A DNA stretch of 64,000 nt from Gymnothorax reevesii (GCA_029721435.1 CM056580.1:77649367-77713366), one strand, 5' to 3'; positions 25,201-36,148 are shown, numbered from the stretch's first letter. The notes: a model not told the origin generated them from the letters alone. Numbers and translations: made by a program.

Positions 25201-26576
25201 ACAACGTGTGCCTCCGGATCGAGGAGCTGGTCCGCAACGCTCAGAACGGCGCAGCTACGCCCAGTGCCTGCCCTGCCAACTGCCTGTACGTCCCTGCAGC
25301 TGCCCGGTCTGACGTTCTCCAGTGGGGCCACTCCTCCAACCTGTCGTGCCATCCTGGGGTCGGCCGGACCCTGCGGTTTATCCAGCGCCGTTTCTGGTGG
25401 CCCAAGATGGCAGCAGAGGTCCGGGGGTTCGTTTCTGCCTGCTCAGTCTGTTCCCGCGCCAAGTCCTCCCACGCACCTCCCTCTGGTCTGCTCCAACCAC
25501 TGCCCATTCCTCACCGTCCCTGGTCCCACATAGCTCTGGACTTCGTCACTGGCCTGCCCGTCTCCCATGGAAACACCACTGTCCTCACCATTGTTGACCG
25601 GTTCTCCAAGTCTGCCCACTTTGTGCCCCTTCCCAAGCTCCCTTCCGCTAAAACCACAGCTGACCTACTAATCCAGCATGTTGTCCGTCCCCATGGCATT
25701 CCTGTGGATATAGTATCCGATCGTGGTCCCCAATTCACCTCCCAGTTCTGGAAAGCATTCTGCACATCCCTTGGCACCTCCTTCAGCCTCAGTTCCGGTT
25801 ACCACCCACAGACCAATGGACAGACTGAGCGGGCCAACCAAACCCTGGAGACGGTCCTCCGATGCGTGTGCTCGACTAACCCAAGATCCTGGTCTACCAT
25901 GCTACCCTGGGTCGAGTACGCCATAAACTCCCACGCCGCCTCTGCCTCCGGCCTCTCCCCCTTCGAGTGCTGTATGGGTTACCAGCCTCCACTGTTCCCC
26001 AGCCAGGAGGAGGAAGTCGGAGTACCTTCAGCCGGGGCATTCATCCGGCGGTGTCGCCGTGTGTGGCTGTCTGCTCGCCGCGCCTTGGTTCGGGCGGGCA
26101 AGACCATGAAGACCGCGGCAGACAAGCGTCGGCGCCCTGCCCCTCACTATCGGGTCGGCCAGAAGGTCTGGTTAGCAGCGCAGGACATACCACTCCGGGT
26201 GGAAAGCCGCAAGCTGGCTCCTCGCTTCCTGGGTCCTTTCCCCATCCAAAGGATCATTAGCCCCACTGCTGTCCGGCTCAAGCTCCCATCCACCATGCGA
26301 CGTCTCCACCCAGTGTTCCACGTCTCACGCCTGAGGCCTGTTGCCACCTCCCCCCTCATGCCCCCACCTGAGCCTCCGCCTCCTCCTCGGCTCATCGACG
26401 GAGGGGAGGCCTACACAGTCAAGTCTCTGTTGGATTGCCGTCGGAGGGGCCGGGGCCTGCAGTACCTCGTGGATTGGGAGGGGTACGGCCCAGAAGAGCG
26501 TTCCTGGGTCCCGGCCAGGCACATCTTAGACAAATCCCTCATCCGTGACTACCACCAGTCACACCCCAAGCCATAG
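22287..26576 (+). CDS. Gag-Pol polyprotein with chromodomain (sushi-like Ty3/Gypsy)
   Basis: This 1429-codon frame encodes all retrotransposition functions. In order: an N-terminal coiled-coil-like stretch and proline-rich linker (residues 1-80); a sushi/RTL-type capsid (about 80-240, PPPERYGG then [10 protein letters not shown]); a CCHC zinc knuckle (C308, C311, H316, C321); an aspartic protease with DSG (D368); a reverse transcriptase (D622 in LDLRNAY, YLDD at 684-687); RNase H (D833, E876, D903); an integrase zinc finger (H1015, H1022, C1052, C1055); an integrase core D1085, D1145, E1181 with D-X35-E spacing; a GPF segment (about 1316); and a chromodomain (about 1375-1425, [12 protein letters not shown]). 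All catalytic residues are present. The start is the first ATG after the LTR, in a good context (GCGGGATGG). Gag and Pol share one frame, whereas many relatives use a frameshift. Confidence 0.97.
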   Translation: MECKIAQQEAELLRQRQQIQELTAALATLQASLPWAGSSQAPTMPATQPLATPAPVLQPGAEAPQLQPVTHPGPEPRLPPPERYGGEPGFCRAFLTSCEMCFALQPSTFASEPARVAFIFSQLTGRARLWGTAAWQARLPCTTTYQALAEELLRIFDRSKQGRAAGRELLRMRQGRRSVADYAIDFQTAAATSGWSKEALCDVFLQGLSEPVKDRLLFCEIPESPEALVDLALRIDSRLEERALTLGPGRRPAPSGQIQPPGPSHASPQDQPRRSTTTPPPGEASPMEIGRSRLTQEERQRRRRSGACFYCGQQGHAVRGCQSRQRPLASGGVLVGASSKETSSYRRTCVPVTLTWEGRSRKTTALIDSGAEENFIDARAAAEWGVPLCHLPSPLSISGLGGQPLAKVSFRTVPIQLQASGNHREQIRLFVTETPRSPIVLGHPWLALHGPVIDWARHEVREWSASCSASCLLDSRPSCSVGGPAPEGRPDVSRVPPEYHDLATVFSKSRAVSLPPHRPYDCAIDLQPGTAPPRGRVFALSEPERGAMDKYIRESIAAGIIRPSSSPAGAGFFFVKKKDGSLRPCIDYRGLNKITIRNRYPLPLMSSAFDVIQGAAIFTKLDLRNAYHLLRIREGDEWKTAFNTPSGHWEYLVVPFGLTNAPAVFQNLVNDVLGDMIGRFVYVYLDDILIFSRDKTEHTNHVRQVLRRLLENRLFVKAEKCEFSTTTTSFLGHVISPNHLGMDEEKVKAVVDWPAPKDRKALQSFLGFANFYRRFVRNYSTVAAPLTALTSIKVPFRWTPQAEVTFCELKRRFTTAPILTTPDPAKQFIVEVDASNVGVGAVLSQRSSNDQKVHPCAFYSHRLTPAESNYDVGNRELLAVKLALEEWRHWLEGARVPFLVWTDHKNLEYLRSAKRLTPRQARWALFFDRFNFSLAYRPGSKNTKADALSRRFDASSAKGEPSSILPRTCFVNNVCLRIEELVRNAQNGAATPSACPANCLYVPAAARSDVLQWGHSSNLSCHPGVGRTLRFIQRRFWWPKMAAEVRGFVSACSVCSRAKSSHAPPSGLLQPLPIPHRPWSHIALDFVTGLPVSHGNTTVLTIVDRFSKSAHFVPLPKLPSAKTTADLLIQHVVRPHGIPVDIVSDRGPQFTSQFWKAFCTSLGTSFSLSSGYHPQTNGQTERANQTLETVLRCVCSTNPRSWSTMLPWVEYAINSHAASASGLSPFECCMGYQPPLFPSQEEEVGVPSAGAFIRRCRRVWLSARRALVRAGKTMKTAADKRRRPAPHYRVGQKVWLAAQDIPLRVESRKLAPRFLGPFPIQRIISPTAVRLKLPSTMRRLHPVFHVSRLRPVATSPLMPPPEPPPPPRLIDGGEAYTVKSLLDCRRRGRGLQYLVDWEGYGPEERSWVPARHILDKSLIRDYHQSHPKP

Positions 26577-26946
26577 CCCCAAGCCCAAGCCACAGTCCCA
26601 AGCCATAGCCAAGCCAAGCCATAGCCACAGCCCCAACCCCATAGCCCATAGCCCATAGCCATAGCCTCTAACCTCAAGCCAAGCCATAGCCATAGTTCCA
26701 ACCCATTGCAATAGCCCAAGCCTTAGCCCCAGCTTGCTGGAGACCCCAAGTAATCTTGTCTATGTTTAGTGTTTCTTGTTATACTGTTTCTTGGTTAGGT
26801 GTTCTGTGTCATAGGGTTTTTGTCTTGAGTATTCTCATTAGTTATTTGTCTTGTGGAATTTGTATTTAGTTATGTGCGGCTTCATGTATTTTAGTTATTG
26901 GTGTTTTTTGTCCGCGTCAGGTGCCGCTTTTGTAAGGGGGGGGTAC
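26577..26946 (+). other. 3' untranslated part with CCAAGCCATAG-type repeats and polypurine tract
   Basis: From 26566 to about 26735 the sequence is a degenerate array of CAAGCCATAG/CCCATAGC units that starts inside the last codons of gag-pol. A T-rich stretch follows, then the polypurine tract AAGGGGGGGG (26934-26943), which would prime plus-strand DNA. It is separated by TAC from the 3' LTR. Confidence 0.85.
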
Positions 26947-27954
26947 TGTTGTGTTCCAGGGTTCTGGCCTTTGGCCAGAACAGTATTGCTTATGGTTTTA
27001 ACAGTTTCATGTTCATAGTTTCATAGTTTCATAGTTCATGCTCATAGTTCATAGTCATAGTTTTAACAGTTTCTTGTATCAGGATTTCACATTCCATGTC
27101 CATGTTTTTCCTTGTCCATGTTTTTGTTTTCGCCAGGTCTGCCATGCCACTCCACCGCTTGTCTGCGTTCCGCCCCGTGCCTTCGTTGTTGCACATTTCA
27201 GAGCTCTGGTTGGCTTTGGTATTTCCCTCTTCCTTCTGTGCTGTGCTGATTCGGGGCTCTCTAAGCTTAATTGACAATTAACTGTTTTTAAGTTACTTAC
27301 ATTTACTAACACTCACTGGGTGGTGTAATTCTTAGATAGGCACATTACTAATACTACTAATTTAGACAGGGAGTTCATTGTCATGATTCCTGCTTTGCTA
27401 TTTCAAGATCTTGCTGTGCTTTTCTGTTCTTAACATTCATGCTTGCTTCCAAGCTGCATACTTAATTGGTACTTAAGCTGAGCACGCTCATTCTCTTAAT
27501 GAGCAAGTCTTGTCAACCAATCTTGTCCATGTCATGATCTTGCCCTGCCTCTTGTTTCTGCTTCTCCAGGTGTTGCCCCTCATGTCATGATTTCCAAGCC
27601 TTTATCTGGATGCGGTGGAAGTTGGCTGGCAGACAGTGTCTCAAGTTTGTTTCTAGTCGCGTCTCGTTTAGCCAAGTTCTTGTCAAGTTCCCTAGTCTTG
27701 TCCTAGCCCTTTGTCTTGTGTATATATATAGTCTGGTTATTTATTTTTCTTGTTCTTCTTGCCTGGAGTTTCCAGTGCCTTTTGTTTTTTGCCATTTTGC
27801 ATTTATTGTTTTATAGCTCTGTGTAGCTTACCTTAGTTTGTTTTTGCAACCCTTTGGGCCAAGTTTTTTGTTGGCCCTCGTGCCTGTTTTGTTTTGTTTG
27901 AAAATAAAATCCTCATTCCCTTTTCCCGCATCTGGTGTCACTGATTCCATATCA
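26947..27954 (+). repeat. 3' LTR
   Basis: This is a second copy of the 1008-bp LTR at a constant offset of 5697 bp from the first, with no difference found by eye. It provides the polyadenylation signal at 27903-27908 and is followed by the TGCCC duplication. Confidence 0.96.
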
Positions 27955-27959
27955 TGCCC

Positions 27960-29163
27960 ATACAACTGGACAATAAGGGGGTCCAAAATTCTCATTACAG
28001 GAAGTTTTTCTAAATGGCCTCCCTCTGCTTACTTGGTAGCATCCTCATGCGCGCAAGTTGCTCCATGCTACCAGCCTAAACCAGTTCCTCCTGCATGTAT
28101 GGCTGCTGCTGTTTATTGAAAACCTCCAGCAGTCCAACCTACTCCTTATTCATTCATTATACCATCTGTCATGTCATGACAGTAGCTGAGTGGAAAGCAC
28201 TCTCACTCAAGGCCTCTGGTGTGAAAGTTTGCATGTTCTCCCAGTGTCTGGTAGGGATCCCTGCAGGTACTCTGCTTCCACCGCACCATCAAGACTTCTG
28301 CATTTTGTACTAAATCATTAACAAATGTGGCCCTGACCTTAGCATAGCATTGTAAATAATGCAAATTGCCCACACAAAAACTGACAGAATTAAATCTGTT
28401 GACCTTGTGAGTTCTATTTCGGAATGAATTAAATCACATTAGAGCAGGTGGCTGTGACCAAACTCCTTCGGTTAGGATTTTTTTTTCAATTTTTTTTCTT
28501 CTGAAAAATGATGGCATTTTAAAGTAACGTTTGGAGCACGATGCAGAAAATTCAATTGGTCTGTGGTCAAGCCGGGAGCTAGATGCAGTCCTGATTGGCG
28601 TGCCGGCTGTGGAGAGTGCTGAAAATCAGGGGAGAGAAAGACACATTCCAGGGTTAAGAATTGCTATTATTGGGTATATATGGGCATTATAAGAACACAC
28701 CATTATGTTTTCTTCTCATAATAAAGAATTCTGCCACATACCCTCTATTTTCAGTTGAAAAGGGCAAATTTCTTCTGCATATCTTAGACACACATCTGTA
28801 TTCTCCATAGAAGGGGCGCCCTATAGAGGAGATGCTTGTCATAGAGACATGTTTGTAATGGAAGAGTATGAGCTGTTGGGTGAGGACTGAAAATCTACTG
28901 CAGCGCTGTGCCTATTACTCATGTTGTCAAATGAAGGAAGTTTGCAGGGATATACAAATCCATAGAACTGCGTCAACAATTTTTTGCTTGACTGAATCAA
29001 TATTGCCTGTTGTCATCATAGATATATATATTTAAAACACTTCATTGCTGATGACATCATATTTACATTATCCAAAGTGAAGCACCCGGCAGCCATATTG
29101 ATACACCCAACTTCTTCAAATAAATGAACGGTTTCCTGAGGCCAATTTCAAATAAGTCGATAT
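27960..29163. other. Gene-free stretch
   Basis: No gene is supported. Around 28180-28280, fragments such as GTTTGCATGTTCTCCC and GGTACTCTG resemble a worn copy of the SINE-like repeat at 61905-62235. Confidence 0.4.
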
Positions 29164-29170
29164 TAGTGTT

Positions 29171-29515
29171 AGTTTCTCGATTGGTTTGGCTCATTTCTTG
29201 AAACAGAAATTACATTCTCAAAGCTTTAAGTGCATTTGGAAAAATGGTCCAATGGTTCAGCGCAACACTATGGCTCACCTGCAAAAGGTCATATCTCTCC
29301 CAAAACAGTTTGGAGCATGAGTTAACTAAGTCCCTTTCTCATATAACTAGTCAAGACCCCCAAACACAAGTTTCCTTCTCAATTGCTTTGGCTCATTTCT
29401 TGAAACAGAAATGACATTCTCCAAGCTCTACATGCATTTGCCAAAATAGCCTGGATGGCTCAGCACAACACTATGGCTCACCTGCAAAAGGTCATATCTC
29501 TCCCAAAACAGTTAA
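29171..29515. repeat. Tandemly duplicated terminal region of the IS630-like element
   Basis: About 140 bp at 29173-29315 recurs at 29379-29515, sharing TTTGGCTCATTTCTTGAAAC and GCTCACCTGCAAAAGGTCAT among other blocks. The outer copy agrees better with the right terminal repeat at 34664-34700 (AAATTACATTCTC rather than AAATGACATTCTC), so it is probably the true end. Confidence 0.85.
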
Positions 29516-29928
29516 CTCGTGTCAAAACTAAGCCATTTTCTCACATAGTCAATGGGCCCAAAATGCAAAGTCTCTTTGGCATTGTGTAAGCACTGTTGGT
29601 CAAAATGTTTAGATGTTTTGTCACTATGGCAGTGGACCATGGAAATATCACTTCTGTCACATTTCAATCTTGGTCAAGACCATTCACTGACAATGAATGG
29701 TTACTGTAATTGATGCCTTTTGTCTAGCTACCAGAAATCAAACTATCAAAGTGAAAAAAATGATGGACCTACACAGTCATGGAATTTTTTTACTGTATTT
29801 TTATTCACAAACATAAAGTAACTGCCAAACATCACAGTAAAAAGAAAATGTATACAGCAAAATATACTGTACACATTAACACAAAAAAGTAAATTATATG
29901 CAATATCGTTCACACCAGTAACTCCACC

Positions 29929-31553
29929 TCACTGGTCGTCCTCCTCATCCTTACTCTCGTGGTCGTTCGGTCTCTGCTGTCTGTCTGGCCACAGATTTTC
30001 ATCCACATCACACCTGATATTCTCCCTTGCAATGTAACGGGAGAAGAATCTACTTGCATGCCGCAACCATCCCCTGCACTGATCTGCGGTGACAATGTCA
30101 CAGCAAGCATCCATGTCTTGGAGCAGGGACATCTGGTTCTGAGCCCGATGCTCATACACCCCCCACCTCCAAGCAGAGAAAAACTCCTCAGCTGTATTGA
30201 GAAATGGAGAGTAAGGTGGCAGGAGCACCATTAGCAGTCTTGGGTGGGCAGTTAACCAGGCCCTGATGAGCGGGCCGCGGTAGCAGCTGACATTGTCCCA
30301 CAGAACTACAAACTTTGACTAGTGAGGCCCAACCAAACCTCTCATTTTCTGGGATGAGATCAGAATAAAGGTGATCGAAAAAAGAATAGGAGCTTTTTTG
30401 TATGGGCCAGGTGTGGCCACACCATTTTCAGAAATGGCAGCACACATTGTTCTATTGCCCCCACACTGGCCTGGGACATCCACCGTGGCCTGGTGGCCAA
30501 CAGTATTCCGGCCACGTCTTCCATCTTTGGCCGGGTTGAAGCCGGTTTCATCCATGAAAACAAGGATGTGAGGAGTCTCAATCCCCTCCGATGCCATCGT
30601 TCTCTACAATACAGTACAGCAAAATAGCAAATCAGTTATACGGTAGAATCATACCGCAACAGAAAATTACATAGGAATGTTTTGTGTTCTCCACCAAAAG
30701 TTCAATATAGTGGCTTCTGTGATTTACTGTAAACAGGTTATAATGATGGATAACCAGTAACACGCCACTGACTTACATTTACATACTGGAACCGCAGCTC
30801 TTTCACTCTGAGCTTCTCTCAAATGGTACCCTGGAGAGCTGTTTCGTGCCCATCTCATGCTTCTTCAATAACGTCTATTGTTGATATGCTGATAGTGTTG
30901 ATGTTCTGGAATATTACATTGTCCTGTATTATGGTATTACGGATCTCTTTGTGTGATGGCATTATTTGCCATAACTATATTGCAGATCTCCTGTTCTTGT
31001 TCTCGGCTGAGTAGTGTTCTTCTGCCACCAGTAGGAGGTTGCCGTCCAATCCTAGACATAGAATTTTCAAATGGACAATATTACTATTTGTGTGATGCAC
31101 TGTCCTGTCCTGTAGACCTACTGTATGCCTTATGAATTTCTCACAGAATGAGTCACCAATTGTACTGTTGTTTTACTGTTACGTAATGTATTGAAATTCT
31201 ACTGTAATGCTTTGCTGTACAGTAATTGGAATACTATTGTAAACTGTACTATCAATACAGTAATGCCATTGTTGAATGAGTACATATGCTTACCTGTTTT
31301 CCCTGCGGAAGGTTTGGATGATTGACGACACTGTAGATCTGGGCACATTCGGCTGAACGCGACGACCGGCCTCTGCCATTGTGAGGCTACGATTGATCAC
31401 ATAGTCAACAAGTGTAGCCCGAATTTCATCTGGAACGCCATGGTGTCCTCTAGCCCCTCAGCCTCTTCCACCCACTCCACCACCACGCACCCTTACTCCT
31501 CCTCTTCCGTGAGCAGGCAGTTGGTCATTGTTTACCTGGCCAGGTGCCTCCAT
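29929..31553 (-). pseudogene. IS630-type transposase, apparently with two introns, degraded
   Basis: Minus-strand segments match the IS630/DDE transposase family seen in fish. An N-terminal helix-turn-helix segment (LTMAEAGRRVQPNVPRSTV) lies in 31553-31294, a middle segment (PPTGGRR through SISTI) in 31051-30777, and the catalytic part in 30603-29929 (first acidic residue in FMDETGFN, second in VVLWDN, third in EEFFSAWRW). The three parts are separated by stretches with GTAAG donors and AG acceptors, at 31293-31052 (242 bp) and 30776-30604 (173 bp). Skipping them joins the family's usual order. In-frame stops (one near the glycine-rich N-terminus, TAG at 30321-30319) and at least two frameshifts in the middle part make it a pseudogene. 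The start is the ATG at 31553. Confidence 0.85.
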
Positions 31554-31751
31554 GTTCAGAAATTGGATTGATTCTGGTCAAGCTCTATAGGTGTGTTTGG
31601 CAAAAATCACACTCATGGATCACACCTGTCAGGTAACTAAACATACCATTTGATTGGTCATCTGAGATGTGGTACACACCCCCTTTATTAGTCAAGTTCT
31701 AGATTCACCTGAGTCAATTTATCAATCAGCAAAAGATATTCATATCATATA

Positions 31752-32710
31752 CAGTTTTTCTCAATTGCTTTATTACGTTTCTCAGATCAGAATTGAAATT
31801 CTCAAAGCAGTTTGTGCATTTCTCAAAACACGTCGCACAAGTAGCAAAACACCATGCATTACCTGCAAAAGCCAGTTTTTTGTTCAAAATGCTTTGTCCA
31901 TTGCTCAAAATTAAATTTCTGCGTCATTGAACATGTCAGTGCTATCAGAATGAAAAGTCCTGGTTTCATTGTGTACAGACAAGACAGTCAAATTGCATCG
32001 TCATGTTCTCAATATAACAGTTACTCTGGAGGAAGGCTCTGATACTAAGGATAGTTTACGTAAGTTTTGATGAAAATTGTAAGTTATACCTTTGTGTGTG
32101 GGAGATTGATTACAAGAGACTGGACAAGATTCAGTTTACGCTTTTACTGTTTTTACAATTTGTTGACAGACCATGTCATTGTGATATAGAAAGCAAAAGA
32201 CAGCACTGAGTATCACAAAGAAAAAAAACATAAAAGCAAAATTAGACATGTGAACATAAAACAATCGGCAAAAATAAACTGAGTGCTTTCGGGATTTTTT
32301 CCCCAGTCTTTCTACACATCTTGACAGATTTTGAAAATAAGTAATGAAAATGATTAGAAATAAGCACACACATGTTGACATATTCTGACATCATGTTCAG
32401 CCATTTTGCATGTAAAGACTTATGCAATGAACTACTGACTACACGTTGCGGGCGGTGAGACTATTCAATAGAGACCCATGATAATCCATTTTGATCAACA
32501 TGACAGAAGCAATTGATAATGTAGGAAACGGCAGAAAATTGTACAAAATCATTTGCAGGGATGTACCAAAGCATCTGCAACTTGTTCAAAGAAATGAGAA
32601 ACTGCTTTTTTGATGTGCACTAGTGACACAATGTTGTGAGGATTGAACAAGTAGTTTTGTGAATTTCAATTCTGATCTGAGAAACATTCTAAAGCAATTG
32701 AGAAAAACTG
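31752..32710. mobile_element. Non-autonomous relative of the IS630-like element
   Basis: The ends CAGTTTTTCTCAATTGCTTT (31752) and AAAGCAATTGAGAAAAACTG (to 32710) extend into an inverted repeat of about 55 bp, including CTCAGATCAGAATTGAAATT. TA flanks both sides (31750-31751, 32711-32712). The ends resemble those of the surrounding IS630-like transposon, so this is probably a non-autonomous family member inserted in it. It has no transposase. Confidence 0.85.
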
Positions 32711-33031
32711 TAATATGATGTTATACATGGCATTATGTTCCTGACTAATTTTGACAATTGAATGAACTCTAGTGCATGTGATGGCTGACACAATGAAATA
32801 ATGCTGAAATGTTTTGGAGAGTAAAACCATTTGACTGACAATCAACAGATAGTTTAGATCAGCAAGCTATGTACAATTGGTAATTATGCTAACTGTAGGC
32901 AACTGTAATCAATCATTTGCAAAGATGTGCTAAGACATTTGCAATTTGTTGAAAGGAATGAGAATTTGAAATCTGTTGTAAAGAAGTGCCCAGTGGTTTT
33001 GGAGGGTTGTCCATGTCGTTTTGAGAATGTA

Positions 33032-34661
33032 CAGGTGCTGGTCAACGAATTAGAATAATTTTAAATAGTGCAATCGTAAAATTTTTAAATGCATTTTTTG
33101 TGCAGAAAGCAAATCAGGAGTTCACCGCGCCTGTCCTACTTGTTAGAGTAATCACAGAACTCGCTGCCTGGAAAAAATTTGCTCAGCTGAGCTTTCCAAA
33201 AGGCCCATTTAGGCCATTTAACTGTGACACTGTTGTTTTATTGAATTAGAATAATGGAGAAACCGTTTCACTGAATTAGAATAATTTTTATTATAATTAG
33301 AATCATCACTTTCTCAGTATTTTGTGGCTGCCCCCTTGGCTTGTATGACTGCCTGAAGTCCCCGCGGCATCGATTTGACCAGCATGTCACAAGTTTCTGC
33401 ACTCACTGCTTCCCAGGCTGTGGCGATGTTCAGCTTCAGTTAGTCCAGCGTAGTCGGCTTTCTGTCGCGAATTTTCCACTTGACGATGGCCCAAAGGTTT
33501 TCAATGACATTGAGGTCAGGCTAGTTGGCCGGCCATGCCAAAACTTCAAGCTGTTTTTCGACGAACCAATCTTTGGTCGACTTTGGCGCATGAGCCAGTG
33601 CAAGATCCTGTTGAAATATGAGGTCTTCTTCTCCAAACTGTTCCTCAACAATCGGAATCAGGAACGTTTCCAGAACATGTTGGTATATGGCAGTATTGAC
33701 AGTCTTCTTGAGGAAGCAGAGTTTCCCTACACCCCGAGCGGACATGCATACCCAGACCATAACGCTCTGGGGAAACTTGACGGATCTTTTCACGGCCTCG
33801 TGGTTGTAGGTTTCGCCACCACGACGCCAGACACGAGGACCTTGGTCACCGAAGGAGATGCAAAAGCGTAATTCGTCACTGAAGACCACTTTCCGTCAGT
33901 CTTCAGCAGTCCATTCGCCGTGTTCTTTGGCCCACTTCAGCCGTTTCTCCATTTGTTTCTTGTTCAGCATTGGTTTTACTGCTGGAACGTGAGATTTGAA
34001 GCCGAGTTTGCGCAGACGACGATAAGTGGTTGATATCGAGACGTTAGTGCTGGTCTGCTCGTTCCACAAGTCGCTGAGCACGGAAGTGGACTTGAACCAG
34101 TTGCTGACTGCGATCTTTCTCAGCTGCTTGTTGTCGCAAGCAGAAGTTTTTCGGACGCCGGAACAGTTGGTGTGCTTGCTCAAGTCTTTCTTGAGAGCTT
34201 TGCAGACGGAAGACTGGCTGATGCCGAGCTGCTTAGCAATTTCAGTTTGGGTCAAGCCTTGTTGGCGAAGGGTTGAATTTGCGCCACTATTCCGGTTGAG
34301 AGGTCGTGCTGCTGACCCATGATTGATTTTACAACTTAGAAATTCTACTCAACCCTGACTTTATACTGCACAGTGAACACTCTTCACAGAAAACAAAAAT
34401 TCAAGCACTTATTCCAATTCAATGAAATGACTTATGAATTATTCTAATTCAATAAAACAACAGTGTCACAGTTAAATGGCCTAAGTGGGCCTTTTGGAAA
34501 GCTCAGCTGAGCAAATTTTTTACAGGTAGCGAGTTCTGTGATTACTTTAACAAGTAGGACAGATGCGGTGAACACCTGATTTGCTTTCTGCACAAAAAAT
34601 GCATTTAAAAATTTTACGATTGCACTATTTCAAATTATTCTAATTTGTTGACCAACACCTC
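33032..34661. mobile_element. Tc1/mariner-type transposon with TIRs of about 200 bp
   Basis: The left arm from CAGGTGCTGGTCAACGAATT to about 33265 and the right arm from about 34430 to TTGGTCAACAC-type ends are inverted repeats longer than 200 bp, including the AAAGCTCAGCTGAGC palindrome in both. TA lies at 33030-33031 and 34662-34663. The element sits inside the right terminal repeat of the IS630-like transposon: joining its flanks restores GAGAATG-TA-ATTTCTG. Confidence 0.93.
33314..34320 (-). pseudogene. Tc1/mariner transposase with three in-frame stops
   Basis: The gene starts with ATG at 34320 (MGQQHDLSTGIVAQIQ). One frameshift follows near 34265. From 34255 to the TGA at 33316-33314 a single frame can be followed, broken only by TGA near 33895, TAG near 33521 and TAA near 33440. 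Motifs are a helix-turn-helix (TEIAKQLGISQSSVCKAL), a first aspartate in VVFSDELRF, a second in IFQQDLALAHA, and a third acidic region just after the second stop in PDLNVIENLW. At about 335 codons it has normal Tc1 length. The stops look like single-base changes. It lies between the two long terminal repeats of its own transposon. Confidence 0.92.
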
Positions 34662-34711
34662 TAATTTCTGTTTCAAGAAATGAGCCAAACCAATCGAGAA
34701 GAACCGCTGAC

Positions 34712-35722
34712 AAAACGCTAGCGATTGATAACAGTCACCAGCAAGCTACCTCCGTACCCTTCACATCGCAGGGACTGCACTGACTTTGCAGTTAATAAAA
34801 TTAACTAGGTGGCTAACCAGCTAGCTTCTTGTTATTGACATTCAATGACAATATTTTTTAACTGTATAATACTTAAAACAGTGGACAAGTCACTTTATTT
34901 GTTTGTGGGCTACAGAGCTCCAAAAGACAAGACAAACATTCTCTATCCCCTCGATTCGTGCTGTGCAGTGATCATTTTTGAGAGCTGTGTTTTAACGGGA
35001 CAAAGGCAAAGATAAAGCTTAGTAAAGGAGTAGCCAGAGTTTATTAGCACTTCTTTTTAATAACGCTAGCCCGGTTGACGGAAAATGTGCTCAATCAGGG
35101 TACAATGAAGTGAGGAAACCAGAGAGTTATATAATAACGTATATCGATGTTTCTTATAACGGCGAAGCCTGCCAAGCAATTATCTTATCAGATGGTCAGT
35201 AAAAGTCTCGGTCACGTTAACTTAATTTTTCTGCTAGCACTTTAACTTTGACACCGAGTCACATTTCGATCTTCGCTTTAGAAAGTGTGCCGCTTTCCAT
35301 CCTCCGAAAAGGAAATATTTAGAGAGACAAAATGTTGCTCTGCACAGCGAAACCAAAATAACACCGACTCACACGCAAGTGCTTTTGAAAAAGTTATTTT
35401 AAAGTAGGCGAAAATGAATGGAAGTCTATAAGCAAATTTTACTTCCGGGTGTATAGGCTCTTAGAACAGATGCCTCACTTGAGCGTACCCTATCAGCAAT
35501 CTAGTGTTCTATATATATATATATATATGGTTCTCATGCCTCCAACATAATGATTGAAAGACTAGATGTATCACAGGTACAGTGTTTGCTAATACAGAAG
35601 ATCACATCGTGTAAGAATGACTTAATTGCTCTACTTGGCACCTGATGATACATTATACAGAAATCTCTGCTTGTTACTTTTCATTTATAACCTACTGTTA
35701 CTACCCACGTTCCACTGGTGTT
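34712..35722. other. Gene-free stretch
   Basis: No gene is supported. The segment 35200-35460 has the look of a decayed DNA transposon end (it ends near ACTTCCGGGTGTATAGGC), but no partner was found. A TA microsatellite is at 35510-35528. Confidence 0.4.
35510..35528. repeat. TA microsatellite
   Basis: Nine or so uninterrupted TA units. Confidence 0.9.
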
Positions 35723-36148
35723 CCAGTAACCAGGAGTAAAGATAATGGACCAGATGTAAAGCTAATGGACCAGGAGTAACAATAATGGGCAAAGAGTGAG
35801 GATAATAGACCAGGAGCAAAGATGATGGACCAGGAGTGTAGACAAAGCACCATGACTAAAGATAATGGACCATGTGTGAAGATAATGAATAGGAGTAAAG
35901 ATAATGGACCAGGAGTAAACACAATGGATCAGGACTAAATATACTGGCCTATGTATGAAGATAATACACCTTGTGTAAAGATAATTAACCAGGAGTAAAC
36001 ATAATGGACTGGGACTAAAGATAATATACCTTGTGTAAAGATAATGAACCAGGAGTAAAGATAATGGACTAGGTGTATAGATAATAGACCAGGAGTAGAT
36101 TTAATGGACTAGGTGAACAGATAATGGACCAGGTGTAAAGATAATGGG
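35723..36148. repeat. 20-bp minisatellite
   Basis: About 21 degenerate copies of a 20-bp unit of the form GGACCAGGAGTAAAGATAAT. Variants replace AGGAGT with AGGTGT, ATGTGT or CTTGTGT. The minus-strand frame of 73 codons across it is a by-product of the repeat. Confidence 0.95.

Larger units (their letters stand above)
21250..27954 (+). mobile_element. Complete Ty3/Gypsy (sushi-like chromovirus) retrotransposon
   Basis: The 6705-bp element consists of a 5' LTR (21250-22257), a 29-bp leader, a single gag-pol frame (22287-26576), a repeat-rich 3' untranslated stretch, a polypurine tract (26934-26943) and a 3' LTR (26947-27954). Both LTRs are 1008 bp and identical where read side by side. The 5-bp flank TGCCC occurs at 21245-21249 and again at 27955-27959, a perfect target-site duplication. 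Coding GC content is far above that of the surroundings. No env-like frame is present. Identical LTRs plus an unbroken frame point to a very recent insertion. The C-terminal chromodomain and the Gag type place it in the vertebrate sushi/chromovirus group. Confidence 0.97.
29164..34711. mobile_element. IS630-like DNA transposon with two nested insertions
   Basis: The left end (CTCGATTGGTTTGGCTCATT, followed by TCTTGAAACAGAAATTACAT) is the reverse complement of the right end at 34664-34700. The right repeat continues at 33020-33031 on the other side of an inserted Tc1 element, so the outer transposon spans the whole interval. It carries a minus-strand IS630-type transposase pseudogene (29929-31553), a related non-autonomous element (31752-32710) and a TA-flanked Tc1-type element (33032-34661). 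Subtracting the insertions leaves about 2.9 kb. The exact outermost bases and TA duplication could not be fixed. Confidence 0.8.

Noticed and set aside
22131..26529. Many 60-148 codon frames on both strands
   Set aside because: They overlap the GC-rich gag-pol gene in other frames. Long shadow frames are expected there.
21332..27317. Frames repeated identically at 21.3-21.6 kb and 27.0-27.3 kb
   Set aside because: They fall in the two LTR copies and are duplicated because the LTRs are, not because they are genes.
33341..33871. 176-codon plus-strand open frame
   Set aside because: It lies antisense to the Tc1 transposase pseudogene at 33314-34320 and has no motif of its own.
35701..35922. 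73-codon minus-strand frame with repeated PLSLLL motifs
   Set aside because: It is the translation of the 20-bp minisatellite.
35723..36148. CRISPR-like array of regular repeats
   Set aside because: Units are contiguous and degenerate with no spacers, so this is a minisatellite in a vertebrate genome.
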